Shown here: piece by piece, positions 12,441 through 24,578 of the stretch
Layout: every line of letters begins with the position of its first letter
Numbering within the stretch: position 1 is the stretch's first letter
Assembly (NCBI GenBank): GCA_030704615.1
Contig: CM060734.1
Coordinates: 44,472,042-44,532,041 of the forward strand
Origin: Takakia lepidozioides
Lineage: Eukaryota > Streptophyta > Takakiopsida > Takakiales > Takakiaceae
DNA: 60,000 nt
Direction: 5' to 3'
Notes under the pieces: model-generated
Told to the model about the DNA's origin: nothing
The model's database searches: none
The model's input: only the letters and a program-made list of their open reading frames with translations
Translations under genes and position numbers: made by a program

Positions 12441-13719
12441 GGTATGCACATAAGCTAAAATAAAGGCCAAGAGGCTATTGCTACTGCAGCTGCCTCTATT
12501 GAAGTCCGCCATACAATGCATAGTTGAGGTCCCTTGTACTATCCCTTCTTAGCACATAAACAACTGCTGAAATCACAACGGAGCTAGCAAGAGGTGACTG
12601 CAGCACTCCCGCTACCATCTCCTTCCTTCAATAAAATATGGCCACAAAACACGCAGTTCACTACTTGGTTACTAGAATCACCCCAAGACAGGGTGTGCTG
12701 ATGCATTTAACACATGGGCACTTGAAATGATTTAGTTATGGAATGAAAACCAAGCAATGAGTGCCCTTACACATCTGTAGGGTAAAGGATGGCGCCCATT
12801 GTACTTCCAACAGCGTTGAATCAGATTGTAGTGGGTAAGCATTGCTCCCTGCACAAATGAAGGCAAGGCACATAAAGGCACATCTTGCACAAACACAGAT
12901 TTGCTAGCCCCTATACATCCCCCTCACACCAATCTGTGATAACTTTGCGATCACCTCTGGAAATGACAGAGTCGGTGCCTGAACCCTTGTCTGCATACAT
13001 GCCATCAACATATGCACTGCACACTTTCAGAGAGGGCAGTTGAGATCCACTGAAAAGCCTAGCTAGTTAAGAGCCACAACATGCATGTTATTGAACTGTG
13101 TACATATGACAATATGATTGTATCTTCAAGACTTTGATAATCAAAGCACACAGAAGGCCGTGAAACGGCAACTTAGGTTGGACAGATATGCATTGCAAAT
13201 TGCATCTCAAATTATTGAACCAGGAATAAAAACACTATGAGATGAAGGTGTTCATCATGGGCAGCTAAAAGAGTTTACTGCCATGCCTACATAATTGGGT
13301 CTGCCATAAGCTTAAGATTGGATCACCTTCAAATTGCATGACTATGAGATTATTGACACACAGCTTTTTCTTCATACTGACACCAGTCTCGAAGAGTTCT
13401 AGTGAAAACCCATTTTTGGCATTAGTGTTGAGATAGACTTTAGTGGTCCATGAAGGCAACCCACATCCTCATAAAGGTTACCGTACATAGGGCACAGCCA
13501 AAACAGCAGTCGAACTGCAAATGACCCATTCGTAAGCTTGGTTGAGACAACTAATTCTACAAATGAGATCCATCAATTATCATTTTGCCAAAAACTTTTC
13601 ACTTGCATCTCCCATGACCTTCCAGGAGGCCCAATGGTTATGCACTCTTTTATCGTCCAAACCTGGAAAACCCATCAAAAGAACCCATTGTTGTAGTCAT
13701 TTCATTAAGGAGCACTTGC
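12441..13719. other. No supported gene
   Basis: I see no domain, repeat or RNA gene here. I looked on the minus strand for the exon that should follow the mitochondrial-carrier exon (expected to begin TRVQAS or similar) and did not find it. Confidence 0.4.
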
Positions 13720-13983
13720 CTTCACAGTATCAAGAGGATGCAAGAGGCAAGTAGAAAGAGCACTAGCCATGCCCTCAGCCAGAGCTGACTTAAGCACAGA
13801 GCCAATAGCAATATCAACCGGGGCAGCCATTGGAACCACTGTTGCAGCTTCAAACCAAACCATCCTGCAGGCAACACGATTACGAATCAGCATAGCATCT
13901 GCAACTTTATGGTCAATTTGTGCAAGTTGAAGAGCTCGCCTGAAGGTACAGAGACTCCCAAGAGAAGTTGTAGGGCTCCCAAT
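13720..13983 (-). pseudogene. Single exon of a mitochondrial carrier (SAM transporter-like)
   Basis: The exon has 88 codons, phase 0, with a TTGCAG acceptor just upstream of 13983 and an AAG|GCAAGT donor at 13719, a canonical GC-AG donor. It encodes MVWFEAATVV, then GSVLKSALAEGMASALSTC and LHPLDTVK, which is the first carrier signature PxDxxK. The combination WFEAATVV plus SVLKSALAGG plus HPxDTxK matches plant mitochondrial carriers of the S-adenosylmethionine transporter-like type (for example Arabidopsis At2g35800). One normally glycine position reads E (SALAEGM). No neighbouring exon of the same gene was found on either side, so this is an isolated fragment. Confidence 0.75.
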
Positions 13984-14441
13984 CTGCAACATGAGAAAGA
14001 CCACTAAGGTCCTAGACTCAAATGACTTGAAATTCAGGAAACAAACAGTGAGAAGCCACTAGACTTTGCAGCTGGTCACCAAACACATTCACCATTAATC
14101 GTCAGAGAACAGTGTGGTAACAAAAGAGCACATTAGTGCCACAAGCTATCACCCTAAATTGAAATGGTAGCTTCCGAACAATGATGAATCATCACCTCTA
14201 ACACTGCTGCTTCTTTCTGAAAGTCAAACAACACAGATCTTCCCGCCCGCTGCTACATGGACTTCATCAGCCACTTGCACTGCAGCCAAGGCACTTTGAC
14301 CATTCCTTCCTCTAAAGACTTGATAGCCCTCAAGTAGAACTTGCTAAGCCAATGGCATGATGATTCCCTGCACCTATGCTCACCTAGCCAAGCATTGGCA
14401 AGTCTGGAAGGAGATGAATTACTAGAAGATGCTTTACATAC

Positions 14442-14559
14442 CGTGGGATGCCCCTGCAGCCCGCGTGATACTCTCATTCATAAGTGAGCCCCCCATATCA
14501 TTGCAGCCTGCTGCTAGCAGTGCTTGTGCCCCACCGGGTCCCATCTTCACCCATGATGC
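14442..14559 (-). pseudogene. cofH: Single exon of FO synthase, CofH-type radical-SAM C-terminal region
   Basis: The exon has 39 codons plus one base, with acceptor TATTCAG just upstream of 14559 and donor G|GTATGT at 14441. It encodes [14 protein letters not shown], then [20 protein letters not shown]. This is the conserved C-terminal block of CofH (7,8-didemethyl-8-hydroxy-5-deazariboflavin synthase subunit 2), which makes the deazaflavin FO, an F420 precursor and photolyase antenna. MqnC-type relatives share SWV and NDxGG but not [11 protein letters not shown]. The preceding and following exons were not found nearby, and the next exon on this strand belongs to a mitochondrial carrier, so I treat it as a captured fragment. 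The open frame is undamaged. Confidence 0.75.
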
Positions 14560-17500
14560 CTGAATACAACACAGAAGTACGATAGTCAACCAGTAAACAA
14601 TATGGGAGAGCTCTGACCATTGAGAAGGTGAACTGGTTTTCAGAGTCTCTGCCTTATTCAGAGAGCTGCCTTTCCCTACTAGAAAGATTTACCACCGTAG
14701 TGCTACAGTTGATACAAGGGAGAAAAGAAGAGTTTTATTGCATCCACAAGGGGGCTGGCTGCCAGAGGGCTAAGGCACAGCAAAACTGCAAGACATTACC
14801 AAAGCACCTATCTATGAACCCGAACTCTGAGACTACATGCAGGTTAGCTGCAAAAGCACTTCGGATCCTCAAGGCCTCTGGTAGCCCTGCGAAATCTCTG
14901 AGAAGAGACTGGGGGATTAGGAAAGAGAAGAATGAACGAATTCACTGTCTCCACTTCTTGGGCAAATCCTACCTTCACAAGGGGTGTTTATGTCGCAAAA
15001 GAATTGGAAGAAAACGGGACGAGAGAAGGAAAAAAGAGCGAGAGGTGTTGTTGTGACCCCACAAGTTGTCTATGGATGAAGGATAGGTCCCAGTTGACCT
15101 GGATGGGGTATTGAGAAAACCTGAATATTGGTGATGAAAGGATGAAGTACAAGACGAGCCACAGAGTGCATAAGCACAGACTCTCTCCTGGTTGGTCCAC
15201 GGCGTGCTCTCCCTTTCAGATAGAGAGGGGCCTGAAATACACTTCTCAAGAAGTTAGTGATTACACAAACATGTTACAAGACGTGTTGCAAAAAATTCAG
15301 AACCCAAAAGAAAAACCCAAGGACGATACATTCTCCCCGTTCACATGAACCGCTTGATCAAGCTCTTTGCTGCTTTTACTACACTGTCAACCACCTGTGT
15401 AAAGCACTTTCCCTCCTGTAAAGAAAACGACGTTCATGAGCAGAGGGTCAGGGAATTTCAACAAGATGTAGTTGGCTACCAAGGTAGTACTGAAAAGTGT
15501 GGCTGTCCGTTGCACATCCATGAGCAGTAACATTGGAAGGGATCATCACCTCCATATGAACAAATGGCAGTGGCACAAATTCTGTGAATCCTCCATATCG
15601 TCTTGCCAAATTCCTCAAGGAGAGCAGATGTCGCGCCCTAGAATTTCAAGGGTTGGTAGCCCTTTCCAATCTTGAGGTTAAATAACTTCCAAAAAATATC
15701 AATGTCTGAAAGATACTTGTCTTGTCTCTTGGGGACATACCTTTTTAAAATTCTTACAGGACCTTCCAAGGAATGCATCAAGATAAAGACATGACACGTC
15801 TGGAACTTGACAACAATGCCACAATGTGAAACATTGTATACCAATGGTGAGGGCGATCCAGGTGACCAAACATAATGGTGGACGTGGTTTGTAGTCCTAT
15901 GTGTTGTCTCCATAATCTGCCCCAAGAAACACCAATTGTCAACATTTGGTTCAAGAGAGAATGTTGGGTTAAATCCTGGCACATAAACTCCATAGAGTGC
16001 AAGTCAGACAAACAGAGCCGGACAGGATAAACAGAGATGGAGCAGCATCATACTTCAGCTGTTGTGCCAGGCAATGAATCAAGGCCTGTGCTCTTCAACT
16101 CCACCAGAAACTCCTTCACACTGCCATCAGGTTTGTATCAACAGACCATAATTTCGAGAAGAATGTATATACATGCACTTGACTGCTTGCTATGGAAGTT
16201 TAGGGTTGAGTACCCTCTTGTCTCAAAGCTAGCATCTAAATGTCTTTTCCAGAGAGGCATTTTCTGAAATCCAGCACTTCCTACTGCTCCCATCAATCCA
16301 CACAATGCATCCTTCTAGTTTGGCTTTCACAGAACGATCTATTGATATACTCACTGGATTGTGCGAGCTGTGATAGACCTGTGGCCCAAAATTCCATGCC
16401 CAAGTGAGATTTAGCAGAAACGTGGGGGATATTTTGAGGAAGAGGAGAATTGCACCCTCTATCACTAGGGAGGCCTCAGTTGTGTTGTGGAACTTACCTT
16501 TAAAATGAAAGTTACTTAGGAAAGTTCTTACAAGACCATCAGTTTACTTGTTTGTCAAAATGACGAAGCTTACATTTGTGTTGTGCTTCAGCTAGTTCAT
16601 TTTAAAGCAACATCCCTCTGTGGCCTTATTCATCATGGTCTAAAATCCATCACCCTCTGTAGGGAGGGCTTCCCTTGAGGATCTGTAATGGAGATCTGAA
16701 AGGACTTCAAAATTTCGTCAGCTACAACTTCCACCTATTTGGCAAGGTTGGTCCAGCTTCAAGGGAAAGAATAGAGGGTACATTGTCTCATCCATTTGAG
16801 GCTCTTCAAGATCCCCTTTCACAACAGAAGCCCAATCCATGTTTGATCCTTCGACCAAAGGGTTTCTTACTCTTCCCATCAGTGACCATTTTCAGTGGCT
16901 TTCAGGGACCTATTTCAAGCGCTCAACAAGTGCTCAGCAACCTTCACGACTTTCTCACGAGTGCTCAACGCCTTGATGCCCTTGAAAACCTCTCTATCGC
17001 AAACAAAATTCCATTAGTCTTGGCTAAAAGAGGTGTCTCCCACATTTCAGGGCTTGAAATGTGAAGCAGGAAGCAGGAAGACTGAGAGTCTTCGTTTTCA
17101 AACTTGGGGGGAATTTGAGCATGCATTGCCAGGCAGTTGTTATAATTCCCTTGTTATTCATGAGCATATATCCATTTAGTCAGACCATGAGCCTGTTAAA
17201 ACACACAATGATGTCAAACATCATCACTATGTAAGTACTAGCGAAGAGAGCGGGTAGAGAGAGGAGTCAACTGTAAGATATATTACAGGCTGATTACATG
17301 CCGATCACGAATTGGCAAAATATCGAGGCAATCGCCCCTACACTTTTTCCATGCATTTCCTTTCATTCACAATATGGCTGGGATTATCTTTGCATTCTTA
17401 CATAATTGCCAGTTTAATGTTCCAGGAAGGCGATTTAAGAGCATATTCCCTGGCAACGGAGAGCGGGAGATGTAGCTCACAGGAGAAGATTTGCTACTCC

Positions 17501-18429
17501 AGGGGGATTTAAGTAACCACACAGGGAATTGACTTGAGTTGTAAACCTTGTAAGCTGCTCATCATTGTCACGTTAGGTTAGATAGAGGGATACATCAGCA
17601 GGATCAGGATGATGCTATTTTGGATGTCGTTGGTGCCAGCCTTTGAATCAGCAGGCAATGCCCCAGCATCAGGATTTTCTTTGAAATGCTCAGCTCCTTT
17701 GTCAAGTTTCAGTTGAGTTTCACACCAGTGGATCTTTCAGGCTCATTTCACTAATGTATCACAATTATACCTTTTAAACCAACATGGACAGTGCTAAATT
17801 CCAGGGTTTCAAGATTCATCACAATACAGATTCATCATTCTCATTCCTTGCCCTGGTAACGCTTACAATGGACACATGATCTCAAACTCCAATCCTAAAT
17901 GAGCTAGAGGAGATAAAATACCTCCAGAGGGTTATTAGAACTTGGTTTGCAGTGCGGAACCTTGAATCTCATTGGAGTCCTCCAAGCACCTCCAACAACT
18001 CATCCTCTAGCATCCGATAAGTCAAAAACAAAAGCTCATGTAATCCAGCTCGTACTCCATCTTTCACGACACGATAAGTAAAAAACAAAAGCTCCTGTAA
18101 TCCAGCTCCTGAACACAACCGAAATCCCATAGCGCTGGTCATCATGCTCTTCTTCTTCCTGTCCGCCATTATTCCTGGCGCGACTACCTCCCGCCATCTC
18201 TATCCATTTTTTTAACATCATCCATTACAAAGTTTTTAGTTCATCCATTCTCAAGGGGTTGGGTACTTCATCCATTTTGGAAGGATCCCACCTGGCTCCC
18301 GTGCAGGTGTCCACCGGTCGGCTCCCAGACATGGGTGGGGGGGTCACCCTGCTGCGATGGCTGACCGGAAGGCACGGGCATGGAAGTCCTGGATTAGGAT
18401 AGGAAACCAACTTTGTCCAGCTTTTTGAA
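14560..18429. other. No recognised gene
   Basis: Short open frames occur on both strands, including about 142 codons on plus at 14628-15056, 114 on minus at 15638-15982 and 129 on plus at 16675-17064. None shows a domain I recognise and none links by clear splice sites into a longer product. I searched here for upstream FO synthase exons (radical-SAM CxxxCxxC) on the minus strand and saw none. Confidence 0.4.
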
Positions 18430-18594
18430 ACATTGTGACCCGGGTAAAAGGGGCATACCATAGATATCAGCATCCTGCCAATTCAGCCCGCGCTCATGGC
18501 AATGGGTCAGCATAACCCCTACAGATGTTGAGTGACCCCTTAGAGCCGCATGTAGAGTGGAGTCTCTCAGTGTTGGAAAGCTGTCAGACCACAA
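18430..18594 (-). pseudogene. Ankyrin-repeat-like fragment
   Basis: The minus strand encodes STLHAALRGHSTSVGVMLTH followed by ADIYGMPLL. This fits one ankyrin repeat (TPLHxAAxxGHxxxVxxLL, then DxxGxTPLH) running into the next. Only about one repeat is visible before the frame ends, so it is a fragment. The parent protein cannot be named. Confidence 0.45.
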
Positions 18595-19689
18595 TCAATG
18601 AAGCCGGGGAGGAAGGCGGGAGCTCCCAGTGGCTAGAAGTCTTAGATCGTCATCTACCCCCTGTGTTAGTACATTCGGCACCCATGGTGAGTCCTCTCAT
18701 TATAAGTTGTGGCCAGAGCTTATGGGGTATGGAATTTATGTGCCCATGCCAGTTTTACGATTGCTCAGGTTACATGCTCATTCTTGGCTGAATTGAATGC
18801 CCATAATGTACCAACAGAGATAGCAATGGCAGTTGCAAAAAATGGTACTTGCGATCAACTCTTACCATATTTACAGGATCAAGATCTATCAACTTAGACT
18901 ATGTGTTTTGGGCATACAACAAGGATTGCTATGTATGGTTGGCAGGCGTTCCTATGGCACATCCTGCGGAGTCTGCATTGCAGGACCTGACAGCAACTTG
19001 GACGGAGGCCTCAATAGTTATGCGCCATGAATTTGAAGTTACCATGGCTCAATGTATATTGTCAATCTACATCTGGTTAAAACTGCTTGGTGATGATTTT
19101 GGATACAGGTTCAAGGGGCAGCATTGACATGTTTTGCAGGCTTGACAGCTGCTGCCTTCTCAGAATTTTCACCATCCAAGCAAGATTTTGTCTTGTCTAC
19201 CGTTGTACGCCCCTGTGAGCTCTTCTGCACTCCACACAGACGCAATACTGCCTTCTTTGGTTTATTTCCATGATCTTGGAATCATGGTAAATCTGGCTGT
19301 CCTGATTCTACAAAAACTTACTTTGCATATTTGGGACAAACTTCTGTCTGTCCCATGCCTTGGGGCCCCTTCTTCCTCTGTATTTTTCTGTATTTGTTGG
19401 GCTTGCAGCGATGGCCCTCACGTTGAAGAGGTTAGTTTTCTGAGATTCTGGGTCACTTGCATGCCCACTCTGGATGTGGTGATCAGCTCTTTGGGCCTTC
19501 ACTGGGTCAATGATCTTCTAGGTGCAATGTCGCAGGTACACTTCAATGACAGATACTTGAGATAGTCCATCAGCCCTATTTTGATTATTCAGTCAGTGAG
19601 GGCTCAAGTACTTGTACTCAGCCCGAGGTTTAAGCATTCGGAAGGAAGGAGGGCGATTGGAGGTGAATCCCTACTTGTGCAACATTTCA
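18595..19689. other. Unrecognised, possibly decayed coding DNA
   Basis: Several plus-strand frames (18709-18897, 18849-19127, 19188-19565) have moderately protein-like composition but no domain that I can name. They precede the transposase gene and may be its 5' flank or an older captured sequence. Confidence 0.3.
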
Positions 19690-22600
19690 GAGTGAGCAAA
19701 CTCAGTGGGACGGGAAGGAGACAGTGCGTGGAACAGTGTTGATTGCAGACGTTGGAGGGATAGAGATTGATCAAAGGTATTTAAGAATGCCGAGGCAAGG
19801 CCGGGACAGACGAATTTGGTGCCGATGTATGCAGTGCATACAAACTGCACAGGGAGAAAGACTAGTTAGCCACAACACAACTGCTGCTCATGCATGGAGG
19901 GATGGCATTTCTGACTTAGATGAACGAATCGATCGCCCCAACTCACAAGATGTAGAGGCACAAGAGTTGTCTTCTCAAGGGACAACATTAGATGGTGATG
20001 AAGAATTGGTAACATAGTTCAAGTTGTGGAGGAGGCTCAAATTGAGCATTTGGAGGACAATGTTGGTACCCCGATGACATTGACTTCTGCCTTGTTGACC
20101 CGGCTCATAGCAGTGCAAGGGGTATGGGACAATAGTGGCATGTCCATCGAACTACAGGGCTTTATGCTCAAAGAGTTGTTTGGGGGGCTCAACATCAGGC
20201 GTGAGACTCCACTTGGGGAGCAGACTTTGGGGAAGTTGCTTAAACAAATGCCTGCAGATTGGAACGGAGACTTGGATGGGATCCAAGCACCCTCATCGTG
20301 GGACAAGTTGTTGGAAACCTACAAGGAGTTAGGGATGGTGAAAGCAAGAAGGTGGAGGATGTGTGTGGGTACCGAGGAATTTGCACATGCTGCTAATGTC
20401 TACAGACCTAGCATGGAGGATAATTACAAAACTGGCCAAATACAAAGTTGTGGGTGCAATCCACCAAAGAACAAACGCGATTGTTTGGAGTGTGCCGAGC
20501 GATGTGCAGATTGTGGGACTTTGAGGAAGGACATGGTTGCCTTTGATTACCTCCCAATTGCGGAGCAACTGGACCTTATCATGCACTCGAAAACATATTG
20601 CAGAGAGATCTTGACCCTCTGGAGGAACCGTGATTGCTGGATGGGCAGGGATGCGATAGACGCCCCTGCTCGGTTGGAAGAGTTCTGGGATGGTGAAAAA
20701 ATGAGGGTTTATCAAAAAATTTGGAACCCAGAGCAGGAGTGGGCGTTACCGACATAGTGCCCTAATCCAGCTTGTAGAATGGTGTACAATGCATTTCCAA
20801 GCAGGTCTGAATACTTGAGGCGTGGTTGGGACGATGTAAGAGCGGTGTATGACTTTGAATGTTGGCGGTGTCGAGGCAGCATTGTAGCACCAAAGAAAAT
20901 GTGCAAGGGTGACCCAAGGTACATCGCTTTGGGAGCCCATTGGGATGGCTTTTTGACAACAAGACGCAATTCAAGATATTGTTGGGTACTAGAAGTAAAT
21001 AACTTGAACGCAGGCAAGGGAAGTTCCATTAGTTTGTTGCCCGTGTTGTTCATTCCCTTCAACACATGTCAAGAGGCTATTTTGGACAGGGTGAAGGATT
21101 CAAGGCCCTCCTTTTTACAACCTTTCATGGAGGAATTGGAGCAGATGTTTGTAGATGGATTTCAAACCCATTTCCGATATCCTCCACGCTTGATTAGCAG
21201 ACATCTGTCAGGAATTGTTTGAGGGTGTTCGAAAGTGGAAACGTGCATCCACAAATGTTGTTCGAGAACAGCTTGGACGTGAGAGTGGTGTTTCAGGAGA
21301 GTCACCTCTTTGGCGGTTGTACCACCTCTATGCGTTTGACATCTCTCAAGATCTAGTTTACGATATGATGCATATTGCAGGTTTGAACCTCTTCAAACAC
21401 TTCATCTCCAAGCTATTCTTTGAAGTGGTTGGCCTCCAAGATGCCTCTGCGCTATTAGTAGAGATCACACGTATATGCAAATGCGTCACCAGCACACGAC
21501 CGTACGAACTCAAGCAAGGCAGGTGGCCGACTAATCCTGTAGAGAGGCATTCTGCATACATGGCTGAAGAAAATCAGCATTTCGTTCAATGGATGTTGCC
21601 GCACGTCCTTAATTTGCTGCACGGACGGATATCTCAGAGCAGGTGGACAATTGGGTTCATTCTTGTGGATATTTCTCATTATTTTTTTAATTGGACAAGG
21701 AGGAAGGGATGGATGGTAGAGGACCTTGATGATGTACGTGTCCTCCTCCAAGCATGGCGAGTGCACTCAGAGGAGCTGGATGGACCCAATGGTGCTCCTT
21801 TAGAACATGTTGCAGGTGCTGCACATATTCTAGAAGATGTTCTTAGGTTTGGGCCCAATGATGTGTACTGGTGCTTTGCTTTTGAGCGCGAAGTCTCGCG
21901 CTATGGAAGAATAAAGACGAACCAAAAGTTCATGGAGACCACCTTCATTCAGTACTATTCACGGAGGCTTTTCAGCAGTGTGATGGATCGGGTTGGCGAG
22001 GAGAAGGATGGCTTCCAGATGGACCAACGAGCCATTTTACTAATACACAAACATCTTGTTTGTCCCACAGGTAATTGCACATGTTAATTGTTTTTGTACC
22101 CAAATTGAGGGTGTCTAGAGCTTGTTGGCTGCCCAGCTTCACTTGGTTTCCGAATCTTGTCCGAAATTTTTCTCACATAGTTTTTCCTTTGATGAACAGG
22201 AGTTGATTGGGAGATTGAAGGCCGGTTTTGGTGTCCTCCGTGGCACAACAGGTGTGCCATGAGGGTACCTTCCATCGAAAGGGCAAAGGAAGTCACAAAA
22301 CTACTAAGGAACACAACTCATAGCGCTTGAGGGGATTCTAATAGGGAAAAATGTTGTTGCGGGTGAAATTGCGTCCCCTGAAATTGATGAGTATTTGCAC
22401 ATGCATATCACGGAGCAACAAGGACATTCTTGGAGGGAAGAGGAATGGACATCCGCAATCCGCAAATTCAACTCCATCATGCTCCAGGGTGTCTTGTACA
22501 AAGTGGGCAGTGATGTAGTTGTTAAGCCAGATGATGTTCATGGAACACCCTTCAAAGCGAAAATCAGAACGATTTTCAGTCATGACTTTAGGAGTGAGGT

Positions 22601-22900
22601 TTCAGTCTACTTTGCTGCTGACTATTACTTGCATTTGCAGGCTGAGTAAGGACCCAACCGTGCACTTGTCGACCTTGTTGATGAAGTGACTGGGATGAAC
22701 GTCATTCTTAAAGCCAGGATGTTTCCATTTGACTCCTCTTGCATTCGACCAATAGATTGCATCCTGCACAAGTTCATGGCAATAGATCAGGCACCTCAGG
22801 GACGAGCTTACAATATTGCATATGAGTTGCAAGATAACGAACGTCGCACACGTTTGCTTGCACAATGCCGAACTTTTCTTGAGGGTGGACTTTGAGGTAC
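19690..22900 (+). mobile_element. Decayed DNA transposon encoding a TNP2-like transposase
   Basis: A series of overlapping plus-strand frames reads as one broken transposase gene. 19724-20017 carries a CxCxxC zinc-ribbon-like start followed by SHNTTAAHAW. 20026-20757 contains a cysteine-rich segment (CGCNPPKNKRDCLEC, CADC). 20779-21222 has ALGAHWDGFL and LLPVLFIPFN. 21215-22087 has SPLWRLYHLYAFD, YDMMHIAGLNLFKH and VYWCFAFEREVSRYG. 22326-22895 holds a C-terminal region. The HWDGF, D-MH-GLN and WCFAFER motifs are typical of TNP2/CACTA-superfamily transposases, including the fungal Plavaka type. At least four frame breaks separate the pieces. No terminal inverted repeats were identified, so the ends given are those of the coding remnant. 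Confidence 0.7.
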
Positions 22901-24578
22901 ACAAACAAACCAATCATTCCGATGTTTGTACTCGTTTCATGAGATTCTATCCAAAGATCATTTGGATGGGCAACCAATCATTGACAGTTCGTGGGAATGG
23001 TAGCTTCCATCTTGAACGGAAGGGCAATGTGTTTTCCATATTTCATGTTGCCATGTGTGTCTTAATATTTGGTGTCTTCATACTTGTCACACCTGTAATT
23101 TAGGCATCTAAATAGGACGCAGCTTGGTGATAATAAGCCGCTTCAAGGGTGAGGGACTGTACTGAGGGTTGTACTTTGTCTCCAATTCTGTATGATCCAG
23201 AGCCCCCTGTCTGAAGTATTTCTATACTTAGTGCAGCTTTAAGGATTGTTTCAGTGGGAAGTCTGGTGATGTGCCCTCCACACAGTGGAACATGTATTTT
23301 TTAATTAACCAGCCAAGGGTTCAGCTACCATGAAGAGGCAGACTTCATGTTCTTCCTTTCATCACCTGTGTCACACTCATGCTACTCTCCTTGGACTGGC
23401 CTACCATTGCAACTGTCATCAAGAGGGAAGGACAAAGCCAAGATGAATGCACTCTTCAGGTGGATGCATCTTCTACCTGATTCTGCTCTCAGCAGCCAAA
23501 AGACATAGCAACAACTCTAGTGTCCCATTCAAATGAAGGCCACCACCTTCATACCTGACATACTGGCATGGCTATGCCCCTCCAAACATTGTATATTTAC
23601 ACTGCCGAAGTGCCATAAGTTATGTGTAGTTTTTGCATACTTCGTATCATCTACACTGATATGTGTACAGATAATGTTTTTCTGTCGCCTGTCTGTTGTC
23701 CAATGGGGAATGCTTGCTGACAATGTCAGAGTCCATGGCATGCTTGCACTTGTCCACAAAGTTATGCTTCCCAAGGTCATGTAGCTGTGGCTATAGACTC
23801 CCGTTATCATGGAGACCGCGGGCACACCCCACATGCCTATGCTGATGTATGTGACATTTGTTTCGCCAATGTGCCTTCAATGTCTTTTACTACCATGGTA
23901 CATTGCTAGTCAGCCTTCTCCTTTGCTATCCATGCCTGATGAGTAGAAGCCAGGAATTGGCTTTTACAGATTCCAGAGGGAACCAGGTCAATTTCCTGAC
24001 AGTAGCAAACTGTTTTGGCACAGGCACTGATTGCTGCATGGAAGACTGGTCAGGAGATGCCATTTATTTTTGACACGGTATTATCACTATCATTCTATCT
24101 TCAGACTGTGAAATTCAGTTGCTTTGCTTGCTAAGATGGTAGAGACTACTCATCACTTTGTTGAGGGCTCCTCGTTCATATTCCTCCTGAATGAGAATAT
24201 CATGTGATGTTCTGGAAGGACTGCTGTGGAGAATTTGGTTCTTTCTTCTTCGATTCTTATTTGTGTTTTCTGGTAAGCTAGCAGGATAGGCACCCCCCTT
24301 TTCATTAGTCCATGTACAGGACCATTGTTTATAACTCTTCGTCTGCCATGGGTTGAGAATGATGGGATGCTGTCGATGGGTGCTTCGTCTCCATGTGAAC
24401 GAGAGAATGTACCCATAAGCTGTTGTTTGTGTGAGGGAGGGAGGGAGGGAGGGAGGGGGGAGGAGCAAGGGCAAGAGAGGGCGAGAGAGGGAGCGAGTCC
24501 TTGAAGAGGTGGAAAAGAGACCCAATTAATGTGTTAACAAAGGAGAGTACCATTGCTTTGCCTATTCTATTGGTGCAG
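22901..24578. other. No recognised gene; purine microsatellite inside
   Basis: No domain is visible. A GGGA-type purine tract runs at about 24434-24462. The right part, near 24560-24578, ends in a polypyrimidine/CAG acceptor that would introduce the coding-like stretch which follows. Confidence 0.4.

Noticed and set aside
14628-15056. 142-codon plus-strand frame as a gene
   Set aside because: Low-complexity basic C-terminus, no domain, no splice partners.
21358-21766. Minus-strand frames under the TNP2-like gene
   Set aside because: Shadow frames of the plus-strand transposase.
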